The notes: a model not told the origin generated them from the letters alone. A DNA stretch of 29,252 nt from JBBDNV01 sp040877415 (GCA_040877415.1 JBBDNV010000064.1:1-29252), one strand, 5' to 3'; positions 15,019 through 23,607 are shown, counted from the first letter of the stretch. Numbers and translations are program-made.

Positions 15019-16546
15019 TCCCGGCGGAAAATCCGCGTCGGCCCGGGTGCCAACGGCGTCCCGCCAGTGCGAACCCGGCACGGGCAAAATGCCCGTGGCA
15101 CGCTTGTTTCCTTGCGGCCTCGCGCGGCGCGAGTTCGTTTGGGAAATGGGAGCCGGCTTCGCCGGTTTGGCCCTTTCGGCGCTACTGGCCGAGGACGGCT
15201 TCTTCGCGCGTCACGCCGGGGCGGCCGAAACGGCGCGCGGCCAGAATCCGCTTTTGTCTAAGCCGGCCCATTTCAAAGCCCAGGCCAAAAGCTGCATCTT
15301 TCTGATGATGAACGGCGGGCCGAGCCACATCGACACTTTCGACTACAAGCCGTCGCTGGCAAAATACGCCGGCCAGTCGCTTCCGCCCGACAAGCAGTTC
15401 ACCAACTCGGGAAACCGCAAGATGGGCTTCCTGACGCCGGCCTGGCGCGCATTTCGCCCCGGCGGCCAGAGCGGGCTGATGATCTCCGACTATTTCCCGC
15501 GCGTCCGCGAGCACGCCGACAAATTGGCACTGATCCGCTCCTGCCACACCGACAGCCACGCGCACGGTTCGGCGCTGGTGGCGATGAACACCGGCAGCAC
15601 GTTTATCGGCCGCCCGTCGCTGGGGTCCTGGGCCGTCTACGGATTGGGCACCATGAACCAGAGCCTGCCCGGCTACGTGGCGATCATGGACAAGCGCGGC
15701 GGACCGATCAGCGGGCAACCGAATTGGTCGTGCGGTTTCATGCCGGCCAGCTACCAGGGAACGCTGTTTCGCCCGGTCGGCGAGCCGGTGCTCGATCTGC
15801 GCTCTCCGGTGGATCGCAAATCGCAGCGCGAACAGCTCGATCTGTTGGCCCAATTGAACCAGCAGCATTTGGACGCCCGGCCCGGCGGGTCGGAATTGGC
15901 CGCGCGCATCCAAAGCTACGAGCTGGCCTACCGCATGCAATCCGAAGCGCCCGAGGCCGTCGATCTGGGTCAAGAGGATCAAAAGACACTCGAACTTTAC
16001 GGCGTCGGTCGGCAGCCGACCGACGAGTTCGCCCGCAATTGCCTTGTGGCCCGGCGGCTGGTCGAGCGCGGCGTGCGGTTCGTGCAGCTTTATTCGGGCG
16101 GCGGCCACCTGGAAGACACCTGGGACGCGCACGCGAGCGTCGAGAAGAATCACGGCCAGCACGGCGCCGAGGTGGATCAACCGATCGCCGCGCTTTTGGA
16201 GGATCTCGATCGCCGCGGGCTGCTCGAAAGCACGCTGGTGCTGTGGGGCGGCGAATTCGGGCGCATGCCGTTTGCCGAAGGCGAGGGAGCGCCGGGCCGC
16301 AATCACAATCCCTACGGTTTCACCATGTGGATGGCCGGCGGCGGCGTGAAAGGGGGCACGAGCTATGGCGAGACCGACGAATTCGGTTTCGCCGCCGCGG
16401 TCAACAAGGTCCATTTGCACGACCTGCACGCCACGCTGCTGGCGCTTTTGGGCTTGGATCACGAGCGGCTCACCTATTTTCACCAGGGCCGCGAAGAGCG
16501 GCTCACCGACGTTTTCGGTAACGTCATCCACGACATCATGGCTTAA
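15008..16546 (+). CDS. DUF1501 protein with twin-arginine signal and extended N-terminus
   Basis: 512 aa. ATG 15008 lies inside the end of the DUF1549 gene. The twin-arginine signal is 'ARREFVWEMGAG' (39-50) plus a hydrophobic stretch, implying export of a folded protein. DUF1501 belongs with the alkaline-phosphatase/sulfatase-like superfamily; 'NGGPSHIDTFD', 'LIRSCHTDSHAHGS', 'DTWDAHASVEKNH', 'LWGGEFGR' and 'GRNHNPYG' are the metal-site-like blocks. The substrate is unknown for the family. Oddly, about 35 residues precede the Tat motif, where relatives often start close to it. Part of this extension (residues 24-30) is encoded by a perfect palindrome, suggesting insertion of a small element. 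The true start could lie downstream, but I see no better codon with a ribosome site. Confidence 0.88.
   Translation: MSTNPGGKSASARVPTASRQCEPGTGKMPVARLFPCGLARREFVWEMGAGFAGLALSALLAEDGFFARHAGAAETARGQNPLLSKPAHFKAQAKSCIFLMMNGGPSHIDTFDYKPSLAKYAGQSLPPDKQFTNSGNRKMGFLTPAWRAFRPGGQSGLMISDYFPRVREHADKLALIRSCHTDSHAHGSALVAMNTGSTFIGRPSLGSWAVYGLGTMNQSLPGYVAIMDKRGGPISGQPNWSCGFMPASYQGTLFRPVGEPVLDLRSPVDRKSQREQLDLLAQLNQQHLDARPGGSELAARIQSYELAYRMQSEAPEAVDLGQEDQKTLELYGVGRQPTDEFARNCLVARRLVERGVRFVQLYSGGGHLEDTWDAHASVEKNHGQHGAEVDQPIAALLEDLDRRGLLESTLVLWGGEFGRMPFAEGEGAPGRNHNPYGFTMWMAGGGVKGGTSYGETDEFGFAAAVNKVHLHDLHATLLALLGLDHERLTYFHQGREERLTDVFGNVIHDIMA
15079..15097. repeat. Perfect palindrome inside the DUF1501 coding region
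   Basis: CACGGGCA-AAA-TGCCCGTG, 8-base arms around 3 bases, encoding TGKMPV-type residues ahead of the Tat signal. It could be an inserted dispersed palindrome that kept the frame open, or a hairpin that tunes translation. Confidence 0.5.
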
Positions 16547-16572
16547 GCGCGAGCGGCGCGAGGGTACCGGCG

Positions 16573-17022
16573 ATGAAGGCGATGAAATGGTTTCTGGCAG
16601 CGGCGCTGGCGGCCGCTTTTGCTGTTTCGGCCCATGCCGACGAAAAGGCGGTCGAAAACGAGATCGCGAAATGGCAGGGGACTTGGAAAGCCGTTTCGAT
16701 GGAGCACGACGGCAAATCGACTCCGCCGGAAAAGCTGAAGCCCATCAAGCTCACCGTGGACGGGGCGAATTATCACTTCCAGAACGGCGACTTCAACGAA
16801 CGCGGCGCGTACAAGTTCCATCCCGACCAAGAACCCAAAGCGCTCGACATCGTCGTCGGCGAGGGGCCCGACAAGGGGAAGGTGTACCTGGTGATCTACA
16901 AGGTCGAAGGCGACCGGCTCACCATCTGTCTGGAAAGCGCCAACAAAAACCGCCCCAAACAGTTCACCGGCAAGGCCGGCACCGGCTGCGTGTTGGAAGC
17001 GTGGCAACGCGTGTCGAAATAA
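16573..17022 (+). CDS. TIGR03067-type exported protein
   Basis: 149 aa. The first 22 residues form a signal peptide (cut near SAHA|DEK). The rest fits the planctomycete-rich TIGR03067 domain: 'WQGTWKAVSMEHDG' near the start, then a Lys/Leu segment, 'PKALDIVVGEGPDKGKVYLV' and 'IYKVEGDRLTICL', ending 'NRPKQF'. These are probably small beta-barrels of lipocalin-like shape; no activity is known to me. ATG 16573 is used; a second ATG three codons on is also plausible. It begins 26 bases after the DUF1501 gene on the same strand and may be read with it. Confidence 0.85.
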   Translation: MKAMKWFLAAALAAAFAVSAHADEKAVENEIAKWQGTWKAVSMEHDGKSTPPEKLKPIKLTVDGANYHFQNGDFNERGAYKFHPDQEPKALDIVVGEGPDKGKVYLVIYKVEGDRLTICLESANKNRPKQFTGKAGTGCVLEAWQRVSK

Positions 17023-17043
17023 AGGGGACCGCCTCCGAGCACA
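17021..17043 (+). repeat. Solo copy of the 4866-4887 repeat arm
   Basis: The core AAAGGGGACCGCCTCCGAG differs at two positions from the reverse complement of the right arm of the inverted repeat between the symporter and Pcs genes. It overlaps the stop codon of the TIGR03067 gene. No partner arm is seen nearby. Confidence 0.45.
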
Positions 17044-17171
17044 CCTGATTTTCACAACGAATTCGCCGTCGCTCGGCGCCTGGCCCCAATCGTTCGCCAC
17101 GGGGCTGGCGGCCGCCGCGCGTCCTGGACGGTTCGCTCAATCGTTTCATCCGTTCCACGAGGAGTTGCAAC

Positions 17172-17738
17172 ATGCCATCGTCTTCATGGGTTCGATTGTC
17201 CGCGTGTGCCGTTATCGCGTTGGTATTTCTCACGGGCGCCTGGCTGGCCGGCACGGCCGCGGATGCGCCAAAAAGCGAGTTCGCCCGCGCCACGATCGAC
17301 CTGGGCGTGGTCACCAGCGACGTCGACCGCGCCGTGAAGTTTTACACCGAGGCGATCGGCTTCAAAGAGATCGAAGGGTTCACGGTCGGCGCCGATTTCT
17401 GCGCCGACGCCGGTTTGACCGACCACCGAAAGCTCGACATTCGCGTGCTGGTGTTGCACGACGGCGAGAACGCGACGCGGCTGAAGCTGATGGAAGTGCC
17501 CGGCGTCAAAATCAAGAAAGCCGACAACGCCTTCATTCATTCGCAGTTCGGGTACAGCTACCTGACGATTTACGTCGCCGACGGCAAGGGGGCGCTTGCG
17601 CGTTTGGGGCGGGCCGGCGTCAAGCCGCTGGCCAAAGGTCCGGTGCCGCTGCCGCCCGACTTGCCGCCCGGGCTGGCATTGACCGTGGTGCGCGATCCCG
17701 ACGGAAATTTCATCGAGCTGATCGGCCCGGTGAGATAG
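17172..17738 (+). CDS. Exported VOC-fold (glyoxalase-like) protein with altered metal site
   Basis: 188 aa, ATG preceded by GAGGAG at 7 bases. Residues 1-30 are a signal peptide or anchor (hydrophobic 11-27, then TAA|D), unusual for a VOC protein. Residues 40-187 give the two beta-alpha-beta-beta-beta halves: 'TIDLGVVTSDVDRAVKFY' starts the first and 'DPDGNFIELIGP' ends the second. Of the four common metal ligands, Glu108 and Glu182 are present, but the two His positions appear to be Asp43 and Tyr130. Glyoxalase activity is therefore doubtful. It may bind a ligand, or a metal in another way. It lies between the TIGR03067 gene and the protease fusion, all plus strand, and may have its own transcript. 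Confidence 0.82.
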   Translation: MPSSSWVRLSACAVIALVFLTGAWLAGTAADAPKSEFARATIDLGVVTSDVDRAVKFYTEAIGFKEIEGFTVGADFCADAGLTDHRKLDIRVLVLHDGENATRLKLMEVPGVKIKKADNAFIHSQFGYSYLTIYVADGKGALARLGRAGVKPLAKGPVPLPPDLPPGLALTVVRDPDGNFIELIGPVR

Positions 17739-17751
17739 CGAGTGCGCCGTG

Positions 17752-17760
17752 TGGTATGAT
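17752..17760 (+). promoter_or_regulatory. Candidate extended -10 promoter of the protease fusion gene
   Basis: TGGTATGAT has the TG-n-TATGAT form of an extended -10 box (5 of 6 matches) and lies 54 bases ahead of the ATG at 17814. No -35 box is evident. Confidence 0.33.
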
Positions 17761-17813
17761 CGAATCGGCAGCCGCTAACGGCACGACCATGAAAACCCAT
17801 GACGGAGCAGGCG

Positions 17814-20039
17814 ATGACCTCTTTTCGCACTCTCGTTCTACTTCCGGCGGCGCTTTTGCTGGTTCCGCCCGGCCTGCTGCTCGCCCAAGAGGATGCGCAG
17901 GCGGCGCCCGCGCATCCTTCGATTGAAGAGCTCACCGAGCGGGTGCGCAAGAGCGTCGTCGTGATCACGTCCGCGGGGCGCGACGGCCGGCGCGAGGGCA
18001 TGGGCTCGGGCTTTGTCGTGTCGGCCGACGGGTTGGTCGCCACTAACTTTCACGTCATCGGACAGGGGCGCGACATCGGCGTGGAATTGGCCGACGGCCG
18101 CCGCATCGACGTCACCGAGATCCACGCCAGCGAGCTCGCGCTCGATCTGGCCGTATTGCGCATCGACGCCAAGGATCTCCCGCCCTTGGAACTGGGAGAT
18201 TCCGACGAAGTCAAGCAAGGACAAAGCGTCATCGCCCTGGGCAATCCGCAGGGATTGAAAAACAGCGTCGTCAGCGGCGTGGTCTCCGACGTGCGCGAAA
18301 TCGACGGCCGCCCCATGATTCAACTGGCCATTCCCATCGAGCCGGGCAACAGCGGCGGGCCGTTGGTGGACATGCAAGGCCGCGTGCAAGGCCTCTTGAC
18401 CATGAAATCCCTGGTCACGGCCAATTTGGGATTCGCGGTGTCGGTCAATCTGCTCAAGCCGCTGTTGAAAAAGCCGAATCCTATCCCCATGGCGCGCTGG
18501 TTGACGATCGGAGCGCTCGATCCGCGACAGTGGCAGCCGATTTTCGGGGCCCGCTGGCGGCAAAGGGCCGGACGCATCACCGTCGAAGGCGTGGGGGACG
18601 GCTTCGGCGGACGCTCGCTGTGCCTGTTTCAGCAGGAAGTGCCCGTGCGCCCCTATGAGATCGCCGTCACCGTCCAGTTGGACGACGAATCGGGCGCCGC
18701 CGGACTCGCCTTTTGCGCCGATGGCCAGGATCGGCATTACGCGTTTTATCCCTCGGGCGGGCACTTGCGGTTGACGCGTTTCGACGGCCCCGACGTCACG
18801 AGCTGGATGATTCTGCACGACCGGCCCAGCCGCCACTACGCCGCCGGCGAGTGGAACACGCTGCGCGTCAGGCTCGAAGAAGGAAAAATCTTGTGTTTCG
18901 TCAACGACGAGCCGGTCGTCGAAATGGTCGACGTGGGGCTCGAGACGGGGAAAGTCGGGCTGGCGAAGTTCCGCGGCACCAAGGCCCAGTTCAAGGATTT
19001 TAAGCTCGGCGTCGAAGTGCCCAAGGCCGCCGTCCGCCCCGAGGTGGCCTCGCGGATCGAAACGCTGATCGGAAACCTGCCCGCAGGCGGACCGCTCGAT
19101 GATCGCCTGGTCCGAATTCTGTCGATCGAACCCACGACCGCCGCGGCGGTGTTGCGCCGGCGCGCGGCAGCGCTCGACGGCCAGGCCCGGCAATTGCGAA
19201 ACCTGGCCGACGCGGCCCACCAGCGCCGCGGCGTCGACGACCTCGTCGAGGAGTTGGCGGGCGAAGAAGATAAGATCGACCTGTTCCGCGCGGGCCTGCT
19301 CGTGGCCAGGCTGGACAACGAGGAAGTCGACGTGGATGCCTATTGCGCCGAGCTGGAACGCATGGGCGACGAGTTGGCCGCCAAGTTGCCCGAGAAGGCC
19401 GACGACGAAGCCAGGCTCGAAACGCTGCGCAAATATCTCTTCGAGGAAAACGGCTTTCACGGCAGCCGCGGCGATTATTACAACCGGGCCAACAGCTACC
19501 TGAACGAAGTGCTCGACGACCGCGAGGGACTGCCCCTCACGCTTTCGATCGTATACCTGGTGCTGGCGAAGCGAATCGGAGTGAACGTTGTCGCCGTCGG
19601 GCTGCCGGGCCACTTCATCGTCGCCCACGTGCCCGCCGAAGGCGAACGGCAATTGATCGACGTTTTCGATGGCGCGGCGAAGGTCAGCCGCGACGAAGCC
19701 GAGCGCCGCGTCGGCGAGGCCACCGACGGAGAGTTGGCCGACGAGCAACTGGACAAGCTATTCGAGCCCGTCACCAAGCGCGCCATCATCTTTCGCATGC
19801 TCGGCAACCTGCTCGGCCTGGCGCGCGGGAAGCCCGAGACCCTGCACCGTTACCTGAATGCCATGCTGGCCATCGAGCCGACGCACGGACCCTATCATTG
19901 GCTGCGGGCCATGGTCCGCTATGAGCTCGACGAGCGCGACGCGGCCCGAGATGACGTGGCCTGGCTTTTGGAGCATCAGCCCGCGGGCGTCGATCTCGAG
20001 GGGGTGAGGGCGTTGCAGAGGGAATTGGAACGACCGTGA
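17814..20039 (+). CDS. Fusion: trypsin-like protease + LamG/DUF1080-like sandwich + SirB1-type domain + TPR-like end
   Basis: 741 aa. ATG 17814 follows GGAG at 6 bases; an earlier ATG (17799) would add 5 residues. A signal peptide ends near LLAQ. Residues about 35-220 are an HtrA-type S1C protease with His80 (ATNFHVI), Asp111 (LDLAVLRID) and Ser180 (PGNSGGPLVD). No PDZ domain follows. Residues about 225-400 resemble the concanavalin-like sandwich of DUF1080/LamG proteins ('GAAGLAFCADG', 'EWNTLRVRLE'). Residues about 535-620 match SirB1-type transglutaminase-like domains ('YLFEENGFHGSRGDYYN', 'NSYLNEVLDDREGLPL', 'VGLPGHFIVAH'). The end looks TPR-like. It probably acts in the periplasm on protein quality control or envelope processing; this is inferred from the protease. 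I know of no described protein with this exact order. Confidence 0.85.
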   Translation: MTSFRTLVLLPAALLLVPPGLLLAQEDAQAAPAHPSIEELTERVRKSVVVITSAGRDGRREGMGSGFVVSADGLVATNFHVIGQGRDIGVELADGRRIDVTEIHASELALDLAVLRIDAKDLPPLELGDSDEVKQGQSVIALGNPQGLKNSVVSGVVSDVREIDGRPMIQLAIPIEPGNSGGPLVDMQGRVQGLLTMKSLVTANLGFAVSVNLLKPLLKKPNPIPMARWLTIGALDPRQWQPIFGARWRQRAGRITVEGVGDGFGGRSLCLFQQEVPVRPYEIAVTVQLDDESGAAGLAFCADGQDRHYAFYPSGGHLRLTRFDGPDVTSWMILHDRPSRHYAAGEWNTLRVRLEEGKILCFVNDEPVVEMVDVGLETGKVGLAKFRGTKAQFKDFKLGVEVPKAAVRPEVASRIETLIGNLPAGGPLDDRLVRILSIEPTTAAAVLRRRAAALDGQARQLRNLADAAHQRRGVDDLVEELAGEEDKIDLFRAGLLVARLDNEEVDVDAYCAELERMGDELAAKLPEKADDEARLETLRKYLFEENGFHGSRGDYYNRANSYLNEVLDDREGLPLTLSIVYLVLAKRIGVNVVAVGLPGHFIVAHVPAEGERQLIDVFDGAAKVSRDEAERRVGEATDGELADEQLDKLFEPVTKRAIIFRMLGNLLGLARGKPETLHRYLNAMLAIEPTHGPYHWLRAMVRYELDERDAARDDVAWLLEHQPAGVDLEGVRALQRELERP

Positions 20040-20052
20040 AAATCGATGGACA

Positions 20053-20089
20053 GGGTGCCGTGCTCACGAAGCGCGTGAGCATGGCATCC
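20053..20089 (+). terminator. Strong palindrome between convergent genes, possible terminator
   Basis: A 15-base stem (20053-20067 with 20075-20089; core TGCTCAC/GTGAGCA) closes a 7-base loop, with two G-U pairs in the plus-strand transcript. It fills the 55-base gap between the stop codons of the protease fusion and the aminotransferase. There is no T-run, so it may act as a transcript-end stabiliser or be a dispersed palindrome. Confidence 0.5.
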
Positions 20090-20094
20090 CCGAA

Positions 20095-21498
20095 TCAGCT
20101 TTGTGTAAAATCGATCGACTCCAGGCAAGTCTTGAGCGCCCGGGCCGTCGTTTCGACGTCTTCTTCGCTGTGCACCGCCGACACGCAGCCGCCCGGCCAG
20201 GGAAAGATGTCCGCTCCGCCTACGATCAGGCCGCACCGCAACTGGTGAATCACCATCGGCGGCGCACCGCCTTTCAATTCCTCCAGGCTCACGTTGCCAG
20301 CATAAATGTCGTCGACCGTCACACCGCGGCCCCGCGGGTTCGTGAAGACGTGAAAGCCCGAGAACTCGCCGTACACGAGCCAGTTGGAGCCGGCGTCGCG
20401 CATCACGCGATTGAGCCGCTCTCGCAGCAATGCGGCGGCCCGGTTGGCCCGCTCGATCGCGTCTCCCTCGGCAATCAGCTCAAGCGTGGCCAGCCCGGCG
20501 GCGGCCGTGATCGGGTTGGCGTTGAAAGTTCCCTGGTGCGGCACGCGATGGGCGACGTTCCACTGGCGGTCGTCGCGCATCGTCATCACGTCCATGACAT
20601 CCTGGCGGCCCGCCACGCAGCCGCCGGGAAATCCGCCGGCCACGATCTTGGCAAAGGTCGCCAGATCGGGGGTGACGCCCAGGTGTCGCTGCGCACCGCC
20701 GGGGGAGACGCGAAAGCCAGTGATCACTTCATCGAAGATCAACAGCACGCCTTTCCGCGCAGTCAGTTCGCGCACCTTGGCCTGAAAACCGGCCGGCAGG
20801 GGCACCAGCCCAAACGTGGCGCCCGTCGGTTCCATGATCACCGCGGCCACGTCGTCGTGCTCGCCGAGAATCCGCTCCAAGGCCTGCGCGTCGCCGGGCG
20901 CACAGACGATCGCCTCGCCGGCCACGCCGGGCAGGATGCCCGCGGGAACCGAACCGTCAAAATGCGACGTGACCGCGAACGCCACCTGGTCATGCCAGCC
21001 GTGGAAGTGTCCGGCGAATCGCACGATCTTCCGTTTTCCCGTGAAGGCCCGGGCCAGGCGAATGGCCAACAGCGTGCTTTCCGTGCCCGAGCCGGTGAAT
21101 CGCACCTTGCCCGCGCAGGGCACCATCCGCTGGATTCGCTCGCCGAGTTTAAGCTCCAGCTCGTGGCTGGCGCCGAAATGGGTTCCCTTGGCCAGTTGCT
21201 CGCGCACCGCTTCGGTGACTTGCGGATGGTTGTGCCCGAGCAAAAGAGCCCCGTGGCCGCCGATGTAGTCGACGTACTCGTTGCCGTCGACGTCCCACTT
21301 GCGCGAGCCGGCCGCGTGCTGGACGTACAGCGGATGCGGCTTGAGATAGCGCGTGTCGTGCGTGACTCCGCCGGGAAACACGTCGACGGCGCGGCGATAA
21401 AGGGCCGCCGAAGTGGGCGTTTTGGCGGAGTACTTTTCGAATATCACGTTATGGCCGGCTTTCGATGGCGGGCGTTGCATGGACGGTGGCACCTTCAT
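20095..21498 (-). CDS. Class III aminotransferase, glutamate-1-semialdehyde-aminomutase-like
   Basis: 467 aa, PLP enzyme of the HemL-like branch. ATG 21498 overlaps the stop of the upstream gene as ATGA, the classic coupling arrangement, so I prefer it to ATG 21480. Blocks seen: 'FPGGVTHDTR' (41-50), 'SGTES' (137-141, phosphate-binding), 'GHFHGWHD' (163-170), 'DEVITGFR' with Asp256 pairing the pyridine nitrogen, and 'TFAKIVAGGFPGG' with Lys284 as the PLP lysine. The aminotransferase fold is complete. The neighbours are not haem genes, so a paralog acting on another amino or keto compound, perhaps an amino sugar or its breakdown product, is more likely than HemL itself. It is the last gene of the four-gene operon. 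Confidence 0.88.
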   Translation of the reverse strand: MKVPPSMQRPPSKAGHNVIFEKYSAKTPTSAALYRRAVDVFPGGVTHDTRYLKPHPLYVQHAAGSRKWDVDGNEYVDYIGGHGALLLGHNHPQVTEAVREQLAKGTHFGASHELELKLGERIQRMVPCAGKVRFTGSGTESTLLAIRLARAFTGKRKIVRFAGHFHGWHDQVAFAVTSHFDGSVPAGILPGVAGEAIVCAPGDAQALERILGEHDDVAAVIMEPTGATFGLVPLPAGFQAKVRELTARKGVLLIFDEVITGFRVSPGGAQRHLGVTPDLATFAKIVAGGFPGGCVAGRQDVMDVMTMRDDRQWNVAHRVPHQGTFNANPITAAAGLATLELIAEGDAIERANRAAALLRERLNRVMRDAGSNWLVYGEFSGFHVFTNPRGRGVTVDDIYAGNVSLEELKGGAPPMVIHQLRCGLIVGGADIFPWPGGCVSAVHSEEDVETTARALKTCLESIDFTQS

Positions 21499-23606
21499 GG
21501 TGAGCAGGCCTTTAGCAGTAAATCTAACGCGCGGTCTTCCATTTCGCGACCCTGCAGGTTCGATTCGTTCCACACGACGATCAAATCGCGGCTGGGAATC
21601 ACGACCAGCGCCCGCTTGCCGAAATGGCCCAGCGCGGCAAACGTGTCCAGCGGCGCCGCGGGCCAATGTTGCCGCCCCTGGCGATCCACGCCGTTGGTCC
21701 ACCAGGCAAAGCTGTAGCTTCCCAGGTGATCGGTCTGGTTGCTGCCGCCGCCGAGCGAGCGCTGATTGGGAATCATCTCGGCCGGCTTGCCGTCGGTGCG
21801 GGGAACCGCGCCCGCGACCGGGCTGGCAAGAATTGCGTGCACGTGCTCGCGGGACAGCAACTGGCGGCCTTGCCAGCAGCCCTCTCGCAGATACAAAAGC
21901 CCGAACCGGGCAAAATCGCGCGGCGAAATCGCCAGCCGGCCGCGGTCGTCGAACTTCGGGGCGTCCTCGCACTGGAGCACGTCGGCCAGCCGCGGCCGCA
22001 GGACATCGTCGGTCACGCGCTTCGCCGTCGAGCCGTAAACGCCGAAAAACAGGCTGTCGAAAAACAGGGCCATGTTGTAATCGCTGTAGTCGTAGGCTTC
22101 GCCCGGCCGCTCCCGCACTCCGTAGCAGGAGGTCTGCGAAGCCAGGTGCCGCCAGCGAATGCCGCGATCCTTGTGCGCAAGCGCGGCGTTGAGCGCGGCC
22201 AATCGCGGTTCCACGGCGACGACGGGCTCGTCGACGCTGGCGAGCTTGCCGTTTTCGATCGCTGCGAACAGGAAGTGCGTGAACCACGGCTTGCAGGCCG
22301 AAGCCACGTCGGCCCGCTTGTCAGCTTCGCCCCAGGTGAAAACGAGACACCCGCCGCGGACGACGCAGCCGATGCCCCCGATATACCGGGCCATCGCGTC
22401 GAGCTTTTTCGAGTCCAGGCCGATTTCTTCCGGCCGCTTTGCGGTCCACGTCTGGCCCGGATAGACCGCGACCGCGGAATCTTCGTCTTGGGCAGTGATC
22501 CGCTCGAGCAACGCGAAGAACGCGCGCTTGCGCGGCGTATTGAGGCCCCAATGGACCGGCGGCGACTGATAGCCGTCGGTGTAATTATTCGCGCCCGGGT
22601 CAAAGAATCCCCACGAGGCATACTCGCCGACGGCCGCCAGAAGGTTGTTGAGCGGCTGATCGAATTCAAAATGATCGTCCTCGTTGAACACGATCGGCAT
22701 CGGCCGGTAGCCGGGAACTTTTCGAGCTTGCCGGACCATCTGGGCGAGTCGCTCGGGACGCGACACGCCGTTGCCGTGCATCAGCAGAAAGTCGGCCGCG
22801 CGCACGACGTTTTCTTGCGGCACCGTGCCGCCACCGTAACTGGTGCTCGCCAGCAGCCGATCGAATTGGCCGGCCGCGGCGCCGGGCCGCTTGCGGCTTT
22901 TGACGCGTTCGATCAATTCGTGCACGCGATCCGGGCGGAGAATCGCGTGGTCATACCGCACGTTGCACTCGTTGTTGATTTCGATCAACACGTGGCGATA
23001 GCCGCGCTCGTAAATCCAATCCACGGCAGCGTCAACCGCCCGCAATACCGCGGCTTCATCCGCCAGCCGCTGGTCCTGGCCGAAATAGAAGATGCCCAGG
23101 ATCACGGCCATTCCCAGCTCGTCGGCCTGGTCGAGGATTTTTTCCAGCCGGGCCAGGTAGTCGGCGCGCAGACTTCCGTCGGCCCGAATCGCCGAATTGT
23201 GCCACGGCTGGTCGGGCGAGTAGCCGCGCGGGTTGCCCCCTTGCAAATTGATCGTGAAGCACAGCAATCCGTGTTTTCGCCAGAGCGGCATGGCGGCGAC
23301 AAACTCGCGCGTGTTGCGTTCGGCGTCCCAGGTGCCGGTGTCGGGGTAAGCCCAGAGTGCGCGCGTTTCGGCGTTCAAATCGTCAAAAATTCCCTGCACC
23401 ATGCGGGAATTGAACAACAGGCCCTCGATCTTCAGGCCCCGGAAGCTGCGGCCTGCGTACGTCGGGCGTGCGCCCAAATAAAACGCGCCGTCGCGAATCG
23501 AAATCTCGGTCTTGCGTGCCGGCGGCTCGCCGCCTATCGCGGGCGAGGGCGGGTTCAAGGCACCAACGAGCCCAAATAGCACGGTGATCGTAGGAGCGAT
23601 TCGCAC
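21495..23606 (-). CDS. Fusion: GH5-like TIM-barrel domain + beta-lactamase-like serine hydrolase
   Basis: 703 aa from GTG 23606, one base after the DUF1501 stop. A signal peptide covers about residues 1-26. Residues about 40-370 look like a cellulase-type (GH5-like or DUF4038-like) barrel: 'HVLIEINNE' supplies a possible acid/base Glu213 and 'MPIVFNEDDH' a possible nucleophile Glu309. Residues about 385-700 resemble class C beta-lactamase/esterase proteins: S436-A-C-K439 is the SxxK motif. 'YDYSDYN' (505-511) stands where Y-x-N is expected but reads Y-S-D, and H661-F-G stands at the KTG-like place. It is likely exported and acts on a glycan or glycan ester, though the altered second motif leaves activity of the second half open. 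It precedes the aminotransferase with a 4-base overlap. Confidence 0.8.
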   Translation of the reverse strand: MRIAPTITVLFGLVGALNPPSPAIGGEPPARKTEISIRDGAFYLGARPTYAGRSFRGLKIEGLLFNSRMVQGIFDDLNAETRALWAYPDTGTWDAERNTREFVAAMPLWRKHGLLCFTINLQGGNPRGYSPDQPWHNSAIRADGSLRADYLARLEKILDQADELGMAVILGIFYFGQDQRLADEAAVLRAVDAAVDWIYERGYRHVLIEINNECNVRYDHAILRPDRVHELIERVKSRKRPGAAAGQFDRLLASTSYGGGTVPQENVVRAADFLLMHGNGVSRPERLAQMVRQARKVPGYRPMPIVFNEDDHFEFDQPLNNLLAAVGEYASWGFFDPGANNYTDGYQSPPVHWGLNTPRKRAFFALLERITAQDEDSAVAVYPGQTWTAKRPEEIGLDSKKLDAMARYIGGIGCVVRGGCLVFTWGEADKRADVASACKPWFTHFLFAAIENGKLASVDEPVVAVEPRLAALNAALAHKDRGIRWRHLASQTSCYGVRERPGEAYDYSDYNMALFFDSLFFGVYGSTAKRVTDDVLRPRLADVLQCEDAPKFDDRGRLAISPRDFARFGLLYLREGCWQGRQLLSREHVHAILASPVAGAVPRTDGKPAEMIPNQRSLGGGSNQTDHLGSYSFAWWTNGVDRQGRQHWPAAPLDTFAALGHFGKRALVVIPSRDLIVVWNESNLQGREMEDRALDLLLKACSP

Positions 23607-23607
23607 G

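Noticed and set aside
21498..21498. Calling the aminotransferase hemL
   Set aside because: It has the HemL-type fold but its N-terminal region and operon partners do not point to haem synthesis.
20095..22287. A 730-residue reading frame joining the aminotransferase to sequence upstream of 21498
   Set aside because: The first 260 residues are an Arg/Ala-rich shadow of the glycosidase/serine hydrolase gene; ATG 21498 with its ATGA overlap fits the real start.
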